Positions 38,420 to 46,731 of a stretch of DNA of 64,000 nt are shown one piece after another. The stretch lies in contig NZ_WOSY01000010.1 in NCBI RefSeq assembly GCF_011516755.1, positions 97,486-161,485 on the forward strand. Reading direction: 5' to 3'. Made by a program: the position numbers and the translations under genes. Under the pieces are notes generated by a model that worked only from the letters and a program-made list of their open reading frames with translations, did not search any database and was not told where the DNA came from. Position 1 is the stretch's first letter, and every line of letters begins with the position of its first letter. This DNA comes from Acetobacter conturbans. GTDB lineage: Bacteria > Pseudomonadota > Alphaproteobacteria > Acetobacterales > Acetobacteraceae.

Positions 38420-38937
38420 CGTTCGTCTTCCGCAACAGAAGGCGCGCCGTCTCCTGAACTTCGCGCCTTCTGTTCCAGACCTGACCAGACCTGATTGAAA
38501 ACAGCCTGACAGCCTTCAAGCGCCTCATCCGATACGCCTTCCAGAAACCGGGCCGCTACATCATCCGCGACAGACAGCACCGTCTCGCCCATCTCGGCGC
38601 CGGCTTCCGTGAGGGAGACCAGCTTGGAACGGCGATCATCGGGATCGACATCGCGCCGGACAAGCCCCTGTCGCTCAAGCGTATCGAGCAGCCGGACGAG
38701 CGACTGCGCCTCCACCAGCATCGAGCGGGCAAGATCCGTCTGCCGCACGGGAGACGGAAGGACGCGGAGATAATAGAGCGGACGCCAGGTTGCGTCCGTC
38801 AGGTCGAACGGGCGGAGGTCATGATCGATCTCGCGCCGCCACTGCGTGGCCAGACGCGCGAGCCGGTAGCCAAAACGGCGACGCAGAAGAAGCGTCGACT
38901 GGGACGGGTGATCCCGATCCTGAATCTCTCCGACCAC
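38416..38937 (-). CDS. MarR-family transcriptional regulator of the efflux operon
   Basis: A 173-residue winged-helix repressor. The DNA-binding part reads LLRRRFGYRLARLATQWRR, VRQTDLARSMLVEAQSLVRL (recognition helix) and LVRRDVDPDDRRSKLVSLT (wing), a classical MarR arrangement. It is first in the operon and overlaps aaeB by ATGA. MarR proteins release DNA on binding phenolic ligands, which suits an aromatic-acid pump. Upstream, CGAATAGTTCG (38970-38980) is a short dyad that could be part of its operator, but this is weak. Confidence 0.92.
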   Translation of the reverse strand: MVGEIQDRDHPSQSTLLLRRRFGYRLARLATQWRREIDHDLRPFDLTDATWRPLYYLRVLPSPVRQTDLARSMLVEAQSLVRLLDTLERQGLVRRDVDPDDRRSKLVSLTEAGAEMGETVLSVADDVAARFLEGVSDEALEGCQAVFNQVWSGLEQKARSSGDGAPSVAEDER

Positions 38938-39133
38938 CTGTCAGGCTCCGCGCTCATGAAATACGAAACACACGAATAGTTCGCATGCTTACCATTCCAT
39001 GACAGAAGCTTTTCGCGGGCACCAATGCACTGGCGGCATAACCCCATGCACAAGCGCCGCGTTCAGCGTGTTTGCTGGAAAAAATCGACACTGCTTTCAG
39101 GCTTTCACCCGGATGTGATGCAAGCGGGCGTCC

Positions 39134-39592
39134 TCAGTATTCCTTGACCTGCCCGGGGAGCGGCACGGAAGTCGGTTTTCCCTTGATGCCAGCATAGACG
39201 AGCAGAAGAACAGTCTTCTCATTCCCAGCAATCCCGTGGTGGGCATCGTCCACGGACTCGGTGAACGCCTCCCCCGCATGGAAAGTCTTTTTCTCGCCGC
39301 TCGCCTTGTCCACGATGGTCAGGGCGCCTTCGAGAACATAACCGGCATTGGGAAAGGGGTGCGTATGCCACGGCAACGCTGCCCAAGGTTCGATCGTCAG
39401 CTTCAGAACCGTCATTTCAGGCGTGCCAGAGGCGTAGGCGGTATAGGGTTTGCCATTCCACGAGGCAGATGATTTGACGAGAATCTGCGCTGATGCCGTC
39501 TTGCCTTCGCTGGCGTGCGCTGCTGGTGGGATGGCCAAAAGCCCAAGAGCAGAAAAGGCCGCATACAGAAAGGCAGGTTTCATGGCAGGCAT
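39134..39592 (-). CDS. Exported cupin-domain protein
   Basis: A 152-residue single-domain cupin. A signal peptide is clear (MKPAFLYAAFSALGLLAIPP, cleavage after AHA). The cupin metal motif reads PWHTHPFPNAGYVLEGALTI, with HxH and a downstream Glu, and the second motif DDAHHGIAGNEKTVLLLVYA holds the further His. It is therefore likely a periplasmic metal-binding beta-barrel of unknown activity. The ATG at 39592 has GAGGGA upstream. It stands alone. Confidence 0.85.
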   Translation of the reverse strand: MPAMKPAFLYAAFSALGLLAIPPAAHASEGKTASAQILVKSSASWNGKPYTAYASGTPEMTVLKLTIEPWAALPWHTHPFPNAGYVLEGALTIVDKASGEKKTFHAGEAFTESVDDAHHGIAGNEKTVLLLVYAGIKGKPTSVPLPGQVKEY

Positions 39593-39686
39593 GGAGCGTA
39601 TCCCTCAAAGTTCAGGGCAGGGCGCTGAGTCAGATACCGGGTCAGCGCGAGCCTGATTTTTCAACGACGGCCCGGCCAGAAAAGTT

Positions 39687-40838
39687 TCAGTTTTCTTCCG
39701 TCCGGTAAGGCGAGAGTGCAGAAAGGCCAGCCACGTTCTCCAGAACCGCCGTCCGTTCCTCGCCCAGAAATTCCGCCACGGCCTGCCGGAAACCAAGATG
39801 TCGGATCTCATGCGCGGAATAAGTCAGGCTCGGCACATAGCCGCGCTGGATCTTGTGCTCTCCCTGTGCCCCGGCCTCCACCCGCGCCAGACCGTTCTCG
39901 ATAGCGAAGTCGATGGCCCGGTAATAACAGAGTTCAAAATGCAGGAAGGGCCATTCGCCGACACATCCCCAGTTGCGCCCATACAGCGTGTCCGTTCCAA
40001 GCAGGTTGAGCGCCCCCGCGACAGGCACGCCACCATGCTCCGCGACCATCAGCACCACCCGGTCGCCCAGCCGCTCGGAAAGCAGGGAAAAGAAGGCGCG
40101 CGTCAGATAGGCGCTGCCCCATTTGCGATCCACGGTGGACTGATAGAATCCGAAAAACGCATCCCACAGTGCTTCCGTAATCTCCGCGCCACGCAGCGTG
40201 CGGAAGGTCAGTCCGCAGTTATTGGCGTCCCGCCGCTCACGCCGCACCATCTTGCGTTTACGGGAAGCCAGTGCGTCCAGAAAACCGTCGAAGGTCTCGT
40301 AGCCGCGATTGTACCAGTGATACTGCAACCCCAGCCGCTGCAACCAGCCATTGCCGCCCAGCGTCTCGTAATCGTTTTCAGAGCAGAACGTGACATGGAC
40401 TGAGGAAAGTTGCAGTTCGCCGCAGATCTGGATGAGCGCCTGCCCCAGTGTTGCCGCCGCCCCTTCAGGAGCCTCCGGGCGCACCAGAAGGCGCGGCCCC
40501 GGAACCGGTGAGAACGGCACCGCGACCTGCAATTTCGGATAATACTCCCCACCGGCGCTCTCGAACGCCCGCGCCCAGCCGTGGTCGAACACATATTCAC
40601 CGTAAGAATGGGATTTCAGGTAGGCAGGCGCGACTGCGACCAGCCTACCTGTCCCATCGTGCAGGGCCACATGCCGGGGAAGCCAGCCAGTGGCAGGCGT
40701 GGCCGAGCCACTGTCTTCCACCGCTGACAGAAAGGCATGACTGACGAACGGGTTTCCCTCCCCGGCGCAGGCGTCCCATTCCTCGGAAGGAATGGCCGCG
40801 ATCCGGTCGTGAAGGGAAACCGTCCAGTCTGCTGCCAT
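39687..40838 (-). CDS. GNAT-like protein, DUF482 (COG3146) family
   Basis: A 383-residue protein of the DUF482/peptidoglycan-type GNAT family. Family text includes SHAFLSAVEDSGSATPATGW, NRGYETFDGFLDALASRKRK, GLTFRTLRGAEITEALWDAF and HFELCYYRAIDFAIENGLAR near the C-terminus. It probably has two GNAT folds, as in FemX-like transferases. The reaction is unknown; aminoacyl or acyl transfer is inferred from the fold. Its start overlaps the stop of the RidA gene (TGATG). Confidence 0.88.
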   Translation of the reverse strand: MAADWTVSLHDRIAAIPSEEWDACAGEGNPFVSHAFLSAVEDSGSATPATGWLPRHVALHDGTGRLVAVAPAYLKSHSYGEYVFDHGWARAFESAGGEYYPKLQVAVPFSPVPGPRLLVRPEAPEGAAATLGQALIQICGELQLSSVHVTFCSENDYETLGGNGWLQRLGLQYHWYNRGYETFDGFLDALASRKRKMVRRERRDANNCGLTFRTLRGAEITEALWDAFFGFYQSTVDRKWGSAYLTRAFFSLLSERLGDRVVLMVAEHGGVPVAGALNLLGTDTLYGRNWGCVGEWPFLHFELCYYRAIDFAIENGLARVEAGAQGEHKIQRGYVPSLTYSAHEIRHLGFRQAVAEFLGEERTAVLENVAGLSALSPYRTEEN

Positions 40839-41302
40839 CAGGCGACCTCGAACATTCCCTCGACCTCGACGGGCGCATCCAGCGGCAGAGACGGAACCCC
40901 GACGGTCGAACGGGTATGGCGGCCCACGTCCCCGAATGCAGCCACGGCCAGATCGGACGCGCCATTCATCACGCCCGCATGGGCGGTGAATTCAGGCGTG
41001 CAGGCAATGAAACCGCCGAGACGCACCACGCGCGTCACCTTCGACAGGTCGCCGACGGCTGCCTTGAGCTGCGCCATGACATTGATGAAGCAATAACGTG
41101 CCGCTTCCGTGCCCACTTCCAGCGATACGGCAGCACCGAGCTTGCCGGTCGCCAGCAACTTGCCGTCCCTGAGAGGCAACTGCCCCGAAATAACGATCAG
41201 CGATCCTGTACGAACCCACGTCACATAGTTCGCAACAGGCGTGGCGGGCGTGGGCAGTTCGAGGCCGAATGCGGCAAGGCGGGATTCGGGTGTGTCGCTC
41301 AT
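40838..41302 (-). CDS. RidA-family (YjgF/YER057c) protein
   Basis: A 154-residue trimeric enamine/imine deaminase family member, of the longer type that starts with SRLAAFGLELPTPATPVANY. The core reads LIVISGQLPLRDGKL, then ARYCFINVMAQLKAAVGDLS, VVRLGGFIACTPEF and RSTVGVPSLPLDAPVEVEGM. In canonical RidA an Arg in the last block binds the carboxylate of the iminoacid; RSTVGV keeps it. The start is ATG 41302, with AGGGA nine bases before it; the frame extends to 41362 without support. It is co-transcribed with the DUF482 gene. Confidence 0.9.
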   Translation of the reverse strand: MSDTPESRLAAFGLELPTPATPVANYVTWVRTGSLIVISGQLPLRDGKLLATGKLGAAVSLEVGTEAARYCFINVMAQLKAAVGDLSKVTRVVRLGGFIACTPEFTAHAGVMNGASDLAVAAFGDVGRHTRSTVGVPSLPLDAPVEVEGMFEVA

Positions 41303-41555
41303 AATGCTGTCCCTGTTGAATGACGGTTTACGTAGGGTGCCGCTCACCGGCACGAGGGGCAAGGGGGTTCTTGGTGTCCCCTGAACAAGGAGGCAGATCA
41401 GCCATCATCACAGGATATAGAGAGTGACGTTGGCCTTCTTCACTTCAGCGGTATGGCGGTTTTATTTCACAGGCACAAAAGAAAAAACTTCTTTCTTCAT
41501 AAGGAAAAATCAACTTCAGACGCCTATGGAAGGACGCCCGCTAAAATTTATAGCC

Positions 41556-41567
41556 GACCGGTCTAAT
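41556..41567 (+). promoter_or_regulatory. Predicted TetR (NemR-like) operator, copy 1
   Basis: GACCGGTCTAAT, with GACCGGTC a perfect 8-bp palindrome, 32 bases before the tetR start. The same 12-mer occurs twice more, before the aldehyde reductase gene. Confidence 0.7.
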
Positions 41568-41598
41568 TTTTGTATGGACATCCATTTCCGCTCCGCGT

Positions 41599-42204
41599 AT
41601 GCATAATGTCATGAAGATTGCAGAGAAACATCGCGCTGCCCGACAGCATATCCTTGAGGCGGCCAAGCCGCTTATAGGGCAGCGTGGCTTTTCTGCTGTC
41701 GGCATTGCGCAGATCCTGGAAGTCGCCGGGATTCCAAAAGGCTCATTCTATCATTACTTCGAATCGAAAGAGGCATTCGGAGAAGAACTCCTCAGGTTTT
41801 ACGTTGAGGACTATCTGAAAAAAATGGACGATATTTTCAAGAATTCAGACGGAAATATCGCGGACAAAATATTCCATTACTGCCGCTTCTGGCGGGATAC
41901 CCATCTTGACGGTCAGATCGGAAGCAAATGCCTGATCGTCAAACTTGCTGCTGAAGTCTCCGACCTTTCCGAGCGTATGCGCCTCATTCTGGAAATCGGA
42001 ACCGGCACCGTCATTGATCGGCTCAGTGCCGCCATCACGCTGGGACAGAAGGAACGTTCTGTAGGCAGCGCGATGGAGCCCAGAATACTGGCATCGTCGC
42101 TGTATCAACTCTGGCTCGGCACAACCCTGATGGTGAAGATCACTCACAATTCCCAGCCGTTTGATCACGCCTGGCTGTCGACCAAACGACTTCTCGAAAT
42201 CTGA
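41599..42204 (+). CDS. NemR-like TetR-family redox/electrophile-sensing repressor
   Basis: A 201-residue repressor. The helix-turn-helix reads AVGIAQILEVAGIPKGSFYH. The ligand domain follows E. coli NemR closely in pattern (CLIVKLAAEVSDLSERMR, LYQLWLGTTLMVKI). NemR senses hypochlorite, quinones and aldehydes through Cys106 and Lys175. Here Cys111 and Lys180 lie at the same 69-residue spacing. The predicted role is self-repression and repression of the aldehyde reductase at GACCGGTC sites. An in-frame second ATG is at 41611. The aldehyde reductase gene starts 86 bases downstream on the same strand. Confidence 0.88.
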   Translation: MHNVMKIAEKHRAARQHILEAAKPLIGQRGFSAVGIAQILEVAGIPKGSFYHYFESKEAFGEELLRFYVEDYLKKMDDIFKNSDGNIADKIFHYCRFWRDTHLDGQIGSKCLIVKLAAEVSDLSERMRLILEIGTGTVIDRLSAAITLGQKERSVGSAMEPRILASSLYQLWLGTTLMVKITHNSQPFDHAWLSTKRLLEI

Positions 42205-42249
42205 ATCCAAGGAAAGCTCACGCGCGGCTTTGCTGCGGATTCAATAAGT

Positions 42250-42261
42250 GACCGGTCTAAT
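42250..42261 (+). promoter_or_regulatory. Predicted TetR (NemR-like) operator, copy 2
   Basis: GACCGGTCTAAT again, 41 bases before the reductase start. Copy 3 begins 18 bases later, less than two helical turns, which would allow two repressor dimers to bind side by side. Confidence 0.7.
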
Positions 42262-42267
42262 AAAGAC

Positions 42268-42279
42268 GACCGGTCTAAT
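42268..42279 (+). promoter_or_regulatory. Predicted TetR (NemR-like) operator, copy 3
   Basis: GACCGGTCTAAT directly before the ribosome binding region (AGGTG) of the aldehyde reductase gene, so a bound repressor would also block early elongation. Confidence 0.7.
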
Positions 42280-42290
42280 TAGGTGTGAAG

Positions 42291-43448
42291 ATGCAGAATT
42301 TCGAATTCTACAACCCGACACGGGTGCTGTTCGGCAAAGGCATGATCGCCAAACTTGACGAGCAACTGTCACCCGAAACTCGCGTGCTTATCCTTTATGG
42401 CGGCGCGAGCGCGGAGCGGAGCGGTACTCTTGGCGAAGTGCGTGCCGCTCTCGGCAGCCGGACTTTCAAGGAATTCGGCGGCATCGAAGCCAACCCGACC
42501 TACGAAACGCTGATGAAGGCCGTGGCGATGGTGCGGGAGGAAAAGCTCGACTTCCTTCTCGCCGTCGGTGGTGGCTCCGTCATGGATGGAACAAAGTTCG
42601 TTGCGGCCGCCGTGCCGTTCGAAGGCGAGCCATGGGACATCCTGACGAGCAAGGGTGAAGCCGTGAAGAAGGCCCTCCCGCTGGGCACCGTCGTCACGCT
42701 GCCCGCCACGGGCTCCGAAATGAACTGCCTGAGCGTGATTTCCCGTCAGTCAACGGGTGACAAGCTGCTGTTCTCCAACCCGCTCGTCTATCCCCGCTTT
42801 TCGGTGCTGGACCCGATGCGCACCATGAGCCTGCCCATGAAGCAGGTGATCAACGGTGTTGTGGACTCCTTCGTGCATGTCATGGAGCAGTACATGACGC
42901 ATCCGGTCGACGGGATGGCGCAGGACCGGTTCTCCGAAGGGTTGCTGTCCAGCCTGATCGAAATCGGTCCCCGTATCATGGCAACGCCTGACGATTACGA
43001 TCTGCGGTCAAACCTCATGTGGGTTGCGACGCTCGCACTCAACGGACTGATCGGCGCGGGTGTACCCCACGACTGGACGACCCACATGATCGGCCATGAG
43101 ATCACGGCGAAATACCACATCGATCATGCCCGCACGCTGGCCGTGGTGTTTCCTGCCCTTCTCAAGGTCTGCCGCGAGGCCAAGCGCGCCAAGCTGCTCC
43201 AGTATGCCGAGCGTGTATGGGGCCTGAAGGACGGGACGGAAGACGAACGGATCGACGCCGTCATCCGCAAGACCGAAGGGTTCTTCGAAAATCTCGGCGT
43301 TCCGACACGTCTTTCCGCCTACGAGATCGGCGCTGACGGAATCAACGACCTGCTGGGGCAGCTCAAGGATCACGACATGACCCATCTGGGCGAGCACGGC
43401 GAAGTGACGCTCGACGTCAGCCGCAAAATTCTGGAAACCGCCGCCTGA
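42291..43448 (+). CDS. Iron-containing alcohol dehydrogenase, YqhD-like aldehyde reductase
   Basis: A 385-residue type III dehydrogenase. YqhD reduces short aldehydes (for example butanal, glyoxal, malondialdehyde) with NADPH. It begins MQNFEFYNPTRVLFGKG, as YqhD does, then has the cofactor motif AVGGGSVMDGTKF. Metal ligands appear in the block VVDSFVHVMEQYM (Asp, His) and in GAGVPHDWTTHMIGHEITAK with HIDHARTLAVVFPALL. The ATG at 42291 is chosen over the GTG at 42285 because of the family N-terminus and AGGTG. Two palindromic operators lie just upstream, indicating NemR-like control. Confidence 0.93.
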   Translation: MQNFEFYNPTRVLFGKGMIAKLDEQLSPETRVLILYGGASAERSGTLGEVRAALGSRTFKEFGGIEANPTYETLMKAVAMVREEKLDFLLAVGGGSVMDGTKFVAAAVPFEGEPWDILTSKGEAVKKALPLGTVVTLPATGSEMNCLSVISRQSTGDKLLFSNPLVYPRFSVLDPMRTMSLPMKQVINGVVDSFVHVMEQYMTHPVDGMAQDRFSEGLLSSLIEIGPRIMATPDDYDLRSNLMWVATLALNGLIGAGVPHDWTTHMIGHEITAKYHIDHARTLAVVFPALLKVCREAKRAKLLQYAERVWGLKDGTEDERIDAVIRKTEGFFENLGVPTRLSAYEIGADGINDLLGQLKDHDMTHLGEHGEVTLDVSRKILETAA

Positions 43449-43523
43449 TTCACAGGCCCTGGTTTCGGGATGCGGCCAGTGGTCGCATCCCAGCATTTTC
43501 AGACTGAAATTCACGAGGATTCA

Positions 43524-44915
43524 ATGGCTTACGCTACAACCAATCCATACACCAACGAAGTGGTCGCTACATTTTCCGATGCGACCGACGAGGACATCCA
43601 GACCGCTCTGACCGAAGCCCATGCGGCCTTCGAAAGCTGGCGCGACACGTCCTTCGCAGAGCGTGCGAAGGTGATGAATACCGCCGCTGCCATCCTGCGT
43701 CGCGATATCGACAAATACGCCCGCCTCGGCACGCTGGAAATGGGCAAGCTTTACGAAGAGTCGAAGAAGGAAGTCATTCTTTCGGCAGAAATCTTCGAAT
43801 ATTACGCGAAGAATGCCGAAGAGCTTCTGAAGGCCGAGCCTCTTGAAGTGGCCGATCCGGCGGAAGGCAGGGCCATCCTCGTGCACGAACCGCTCGGTAT
43901 CGTGCTGGCTATCGAACCGTGGAACTTCCCGTTCTATCAGGTGGTCCGCATCATCGCGCCGCAGCTTTCGGCGGGCAACGCGGTCCTGCTGAAGCACGCT
44001 TCAAACCTTCCGCAGTGTGCGGCAGCGTTCGACGGGCTGATGGCCGAAGCCGGTCTTCCCCACGGGCTTTTCCGCAATCTGTATGCCGCACGTCCCCACA
44101 CGGCGATGATCCTCAATGATCCGCGCGTCTGCGGCATCGCCCTGACGGGTTCGGAAGGCGCTGGCACCGTGATCGCCGGGATCGCCGGCAAGGCCCTGAA
44201 GAAGGCCACCATGGAACTCGGCGGCGCTGATGCCTTCATCGTTCTGGACGATGCCGATGTGGAGAAAGCGGCACGCTGGGCCGTGATCGGTCGGCACTGG
44301 AACGCCGGACAGGTCTGTGTCTCCGCCAAGCGTCTGATCGTGGCGGATGCCATCTATGACCGGTTCCTCGCCATCTACAAGGAAGGCGTGGCAGCCCTGA
44401 AGGCTGGCGATCCGATGGATCCCACCACGACGCTTGCACCTCTCTCATCGCAGGCCGCAGCGGATGATCTTCGCGATCAGGTCACGCGTGCCATGGATCT
44501 GGGGGCGAAAGTCGAAGTGATCGGCGCACCGGTTCCCGAGAATGGCGCATTCTTCCAGCCGCTGCTCATGTCGAACCTCGACGGAAACAATGAGGCGCGT
44601 CACTGGGAGTTCTTCGGTCCGGTCACGCAGATCTATCGCGCCAAGGACGAGGCCGATGCCATTCGCATGGCCAACGATTCTCCTTACGGACTTGGCGGAT
44701 CGGTCTTCACCCGGGACGAGGCACGCGGCGCACGGGTGGCCCGCGCCATCCGGACCGGCATGGTGTTCATCAACCACCCTCTCGCGCCCAAAGCGGACCT
44801 GCCCTTCGGCGGGATCAAGAACTCCGGGTATGGCCGTGAACTGATCGGGCTCGGCATCAAGGAGTTCATCAACCACAAGCTCATCAACATCGTCGATATC
44901 GACGCAGCGTTCTGA
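43524..44915 (+). CDS. NAD(P)-dependent aldehyde dehydrogenase (succinate-semialdehyde/Sad-like)
   Basis: A 463-residue ALDH-superfamily enzyme. The order of conserved blocks is IEPWNFPFYQVVRI, LTGSEGAG, ATMELGGADAFIVLDDAD (catalytic Glu), WNAGQVCVSAKRLIV (catalytic Cys) and FGGIKNSGYGRELI. The short N-terminus (MAYATTNPYTNEVVATF) and EMGKLYEESKKEV match the YneI/Sad type. It would oxidise aldehydes to acids, complementing the reductase directly upstream (75 bases apart). The ATG at 43524 has GAGGA five bases before it. A strong terminator follows. Confidence 0.93.
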   Translation: MAYATTNPYTNEVVATFSDATDEDIQTALTEAHAAFESWRDTSFAERAKVMNTAAAILRRDIDKYARLGTLEMGKLYEESKKEVILSAEIFEYYAKNAEELLKAEPLEVADPAEGRAILVHEPLGIVLAIEPWNFPFYQVVRIIAPQLSAGNAVLLKHASNLPQCAAAFDGLMAEAGLPHGLFRNLYAARPHTAMILNDPRVCGIALTGSEGAGTVIAGIAGKALKKATMELGGADAFIVLDDADVEKAARWAVIGRHWNAGQVCVSAKRLIVADAIYDRFLAIYKEGVAALKAGDPMDPTTTLAPLSSQAAADDLRDQVTRAMDLGAKVEVIGAPVPENGAFFQPLLMSNLDGNNEARHWEFFGPVTQIYRAKDEADAIRMANDSPYGLGGSVFTRDEARGARVARAIRTGMVFINHPLAPKADLPFGGIKNSGYGRELIGLGIKEFINHKLINIVDIDAAF

Positions 44916-44968
44916 TGAGACAACCGGGATCTGGGAAAGATTACTTTTTCAGATCCCGCCCCTGATAC

Positions 44969-45007
44969 AGAAACCCCCTCGCCGACTCTCGTCGCAAGGG
45001 GGTTTCT
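44969..45007. terminator. Bidirectional terminator between aldehyde dehydrogenase and HIT genes
   Basis: An 11-bp stem AGAAACCCCCT / AGGGGGTTTCT, extended inward by GAC/GTC with minor bulges around a TCTC loop. It lies between convergent genes and has TTTCTGTT on the plus strand. Confidence 0.75.
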
Positions 45008-45066
45008 GTTCATTCGGCGTCGTGGCCATTTGAATGCAAAGGCAGCAACGGATTTCGCGTCCTGTC

Positions 45067-45444
45067 TTACTCCGCGAGCATCGGTCCCAGTGGCCGCCCC
45101 CCGAGAATATGCACGTGAAAATGGGGCACTTCCTGTCCTGAATCCTGCCCGACATTACCGATCATGCGATAGCCCGGCTCATCGAGACGGAACATCCGCG
45201 CCACATCCCCCACGGCCTTGTTGAACCCGACAATTTCCTTATCGCTCGCACGCTGCGTGAAATCAGCGAAGGAAACATAAGGCCCTTTCGGGATCACCAG
45301 CACATGCACGGGTGCTTTCGGGGCGATGTCGTGGAAGGCGAGCACATAGTCGTTCTCAAACACCTTCTTGCAGGGAATCTCTCCACGCAGGATTTTGGCG
45401 AAGATGTTCTCCGGATCGTATTTTCCGATGCCGCTTACAGCCAT
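45067..45444 (-). CDS. HIT-family nucleotide-binding protein (HinT-like)
   Basis: A 125-residue histidine triad protein that hydrolyses AMP-lysine or other phosphoramidates. It starts MAVSGIGKYDPENIFAKIL, has the nucleotide pocket IPCKKVFENDYVLAFHDI, and the triad motif as VPHFHVHILGGRPLGPM. The start ATG at 45444 has GGGGGA seven bases before it; the longer frame to 45528 overlaps hisE and is not used. It lies after hisE on the same strand, a common order in this group. Confidence 0.93.
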   Translation of the reverse strand: MAVSGIGKYDPENIFAKILRGEIPCKKVFENDYVLAFHDIAPKAPVHVLVIPKGPYVSFADFTQRASDKEIVGFNKAVGDVARMFRLDEPGYRMIGNVGQDSGQEVPHFHVHILGGRPLGPMLAE

Positions 45445-45499
45445 GACGTTTTCCCCCGTCCCATGCGTCGTTCCCTTTCGTCGTCCCGGAATCACCGGG

Positions 45500-45952
45500 T
45501 CACGCCCGGGGGCGAGACGCCTTTTCATCGATGCCGCTGACGCCTTCGCGACGCTGCAACTCCGACCAGACCTCGTCCGGCGTCACACCCGCGTCCACCC
45601 ACAGCACCATCAGGTGGTAGAGCACGTCAGCACTTTCCCCCACCAGCTCATGCTTGCGGCCCGCGACGGCCTCGATCAGACATTCGACGGCTTCTTCACC
45701 GAACTTCTGGGCGATCTTGCCCGTGCCACGGGACAGCAGCCGCGCGGAGTGGCTGGTTGAAGGGTCCGCACCACGGCGGCTCAGCACGACATCAAACAGC
45801 CGGTCCAGCACCGAGGCGTCCACCTCACCGACCTCAGCAGTCGGCAGTTCCACTTTCAGGTTTTTCTTGGTCTTGCCGCCCGTCACGCTTGTGACGGCAG
45901 GCTTGGAGGTGTTTTTTTTTGTCGGTGTCTTTGCCATGCTCTTCCCGGTCAT
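45500..45952 (-). CDS. hisE: Phosphoribosyl-ATP pyrophosphatase
   Basis: The second step of histidine synthesis, PR-ATP to PR-AMP. The MazG-like helical domain (about residues 45-135) contains [20 protein letters not shown] and the metal-binding [14 protein letters not shown] 40-residue Lys/Thr-rich N-terminal extension precedes it and is poorly conserved in type. The start ATG overlaps the hisF stop (TAATG); an ATG at 45937 is the alternative. HisI (PR-AMP cyclohydrolase) is not in the window. Confidence 0.93.
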   Translation of the reverse strand: MTGKSMAKTPTKKNTSKPAVTSVTGGKTKKNLKVELPTAEVGEVDASVLDRLFDVVLSRRGADPSTSHSARLLSRGTGKIAQKFGEEAVECLIEAVAGRKHELVGESADVLYHLMVLWVDAGVTPDEVWSELQRREGVSGIDEKASRPRA

Positions 45953-46731
45953 TACCCGAAATCCAGTTGTTCAAGCGGGGGACGTACAGGCAATCCGGCA
46001 TCTGCCAGCGCCTGTTTCACCTGCGGCACGGTGAACTGCCCGAAATGGAAAACGCTCGCCGCCAGCAGTCCGGTCGCGCCTGCCTGCGCGCCTTCCACGA
46101 AATGCTCCAGTGTGCCGACACCGCCGGACGCCACGACAGGCAGCCGGACCGCCGCATTGACGGCCCGCAGCAGGTCGAGATCGAATCCCGAACGCGTCCC
46201 GTCCCGATCCATTGAGGTCAGGAGGATTTCGCCTGCCCCACGCGCCGCGACATCACGGCACCAGTCGACCACGTCGATCCCCGTCGGTGTACGACCACCA
46301 TGCGTATAGACTTCCCAGCCGCCCTTGCCGTCGGACCGCGCGTCCACACCCACAACCACACACTGGCTGCCGAACTTGTTGGCGGCCTCGCTCACCAGTT
46401 CGGGGCGCGTCACCGCCGCCGAGTTCATCGCGCACTTGTCGGCACCCGCCAGAAGAAGGCGCCGCATGTCCGCCGTCGTCCGTATGCCGCCACCAACAGT
46501 AAGAGGGAGAAAAATCCGCTCTGCCGTACGGCTCACCACGTCCAGAATAGTGTCGCGGTTCTCGTGGCTGGCCGTGATGTCGAGAAAGGTGAGTTCATCG
46601 GCACCGGCGGCGTCATAAACCGCTGCCTGCTCTACGGGATCGCCCGCATCGCGAAGCGAGACGAAATTGACGCCTTTCACCACCCGGCCGTTCTTGACGT
46701 CCAGACAGGGGATCACGCGCAGTTTCAGCAT
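45952..46731 (-). CDS. hisF: Imidazole glycerol phosphate synthase, cyclase subunit
   Basis: A 259-residue (beta/alpha)8 barrel that forms imidazole glycerol phosphate and AICAR from PRFAR, using ammonia from HisH. Catalytic Asp residues lie in [20 protein letters not shown] and in [36 protein letters not shown] and [13 protein letters not shown] hold the phosphate sites. The start overlaps the stop of the GNAT-HisA gene (TGATG). Confidence 0.97.
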   Translation of the reverse strand: MLKLRVIPCLDVKNGRVVKGVNFVSLRDAGDPVEQAAVYDAAGADELTFLDITASHENRDTILDVVSRTAERIFLPLTVGGGIRTTADMRRLLLAGADKCAMNSAAVTRPELVSEAANKFGSQCVVVGVDARSDGKGGWEVYTHGGRTPTGIDVVDWCRDVAARGAGEILLTSMDRDGTRSGFDLDLLRAVNAAVRLPVVASGGVGTLEHFVEGAQAGATGLLAASVFHFGQFTVPQVKQALADAGLPVRPPLEQLDFG

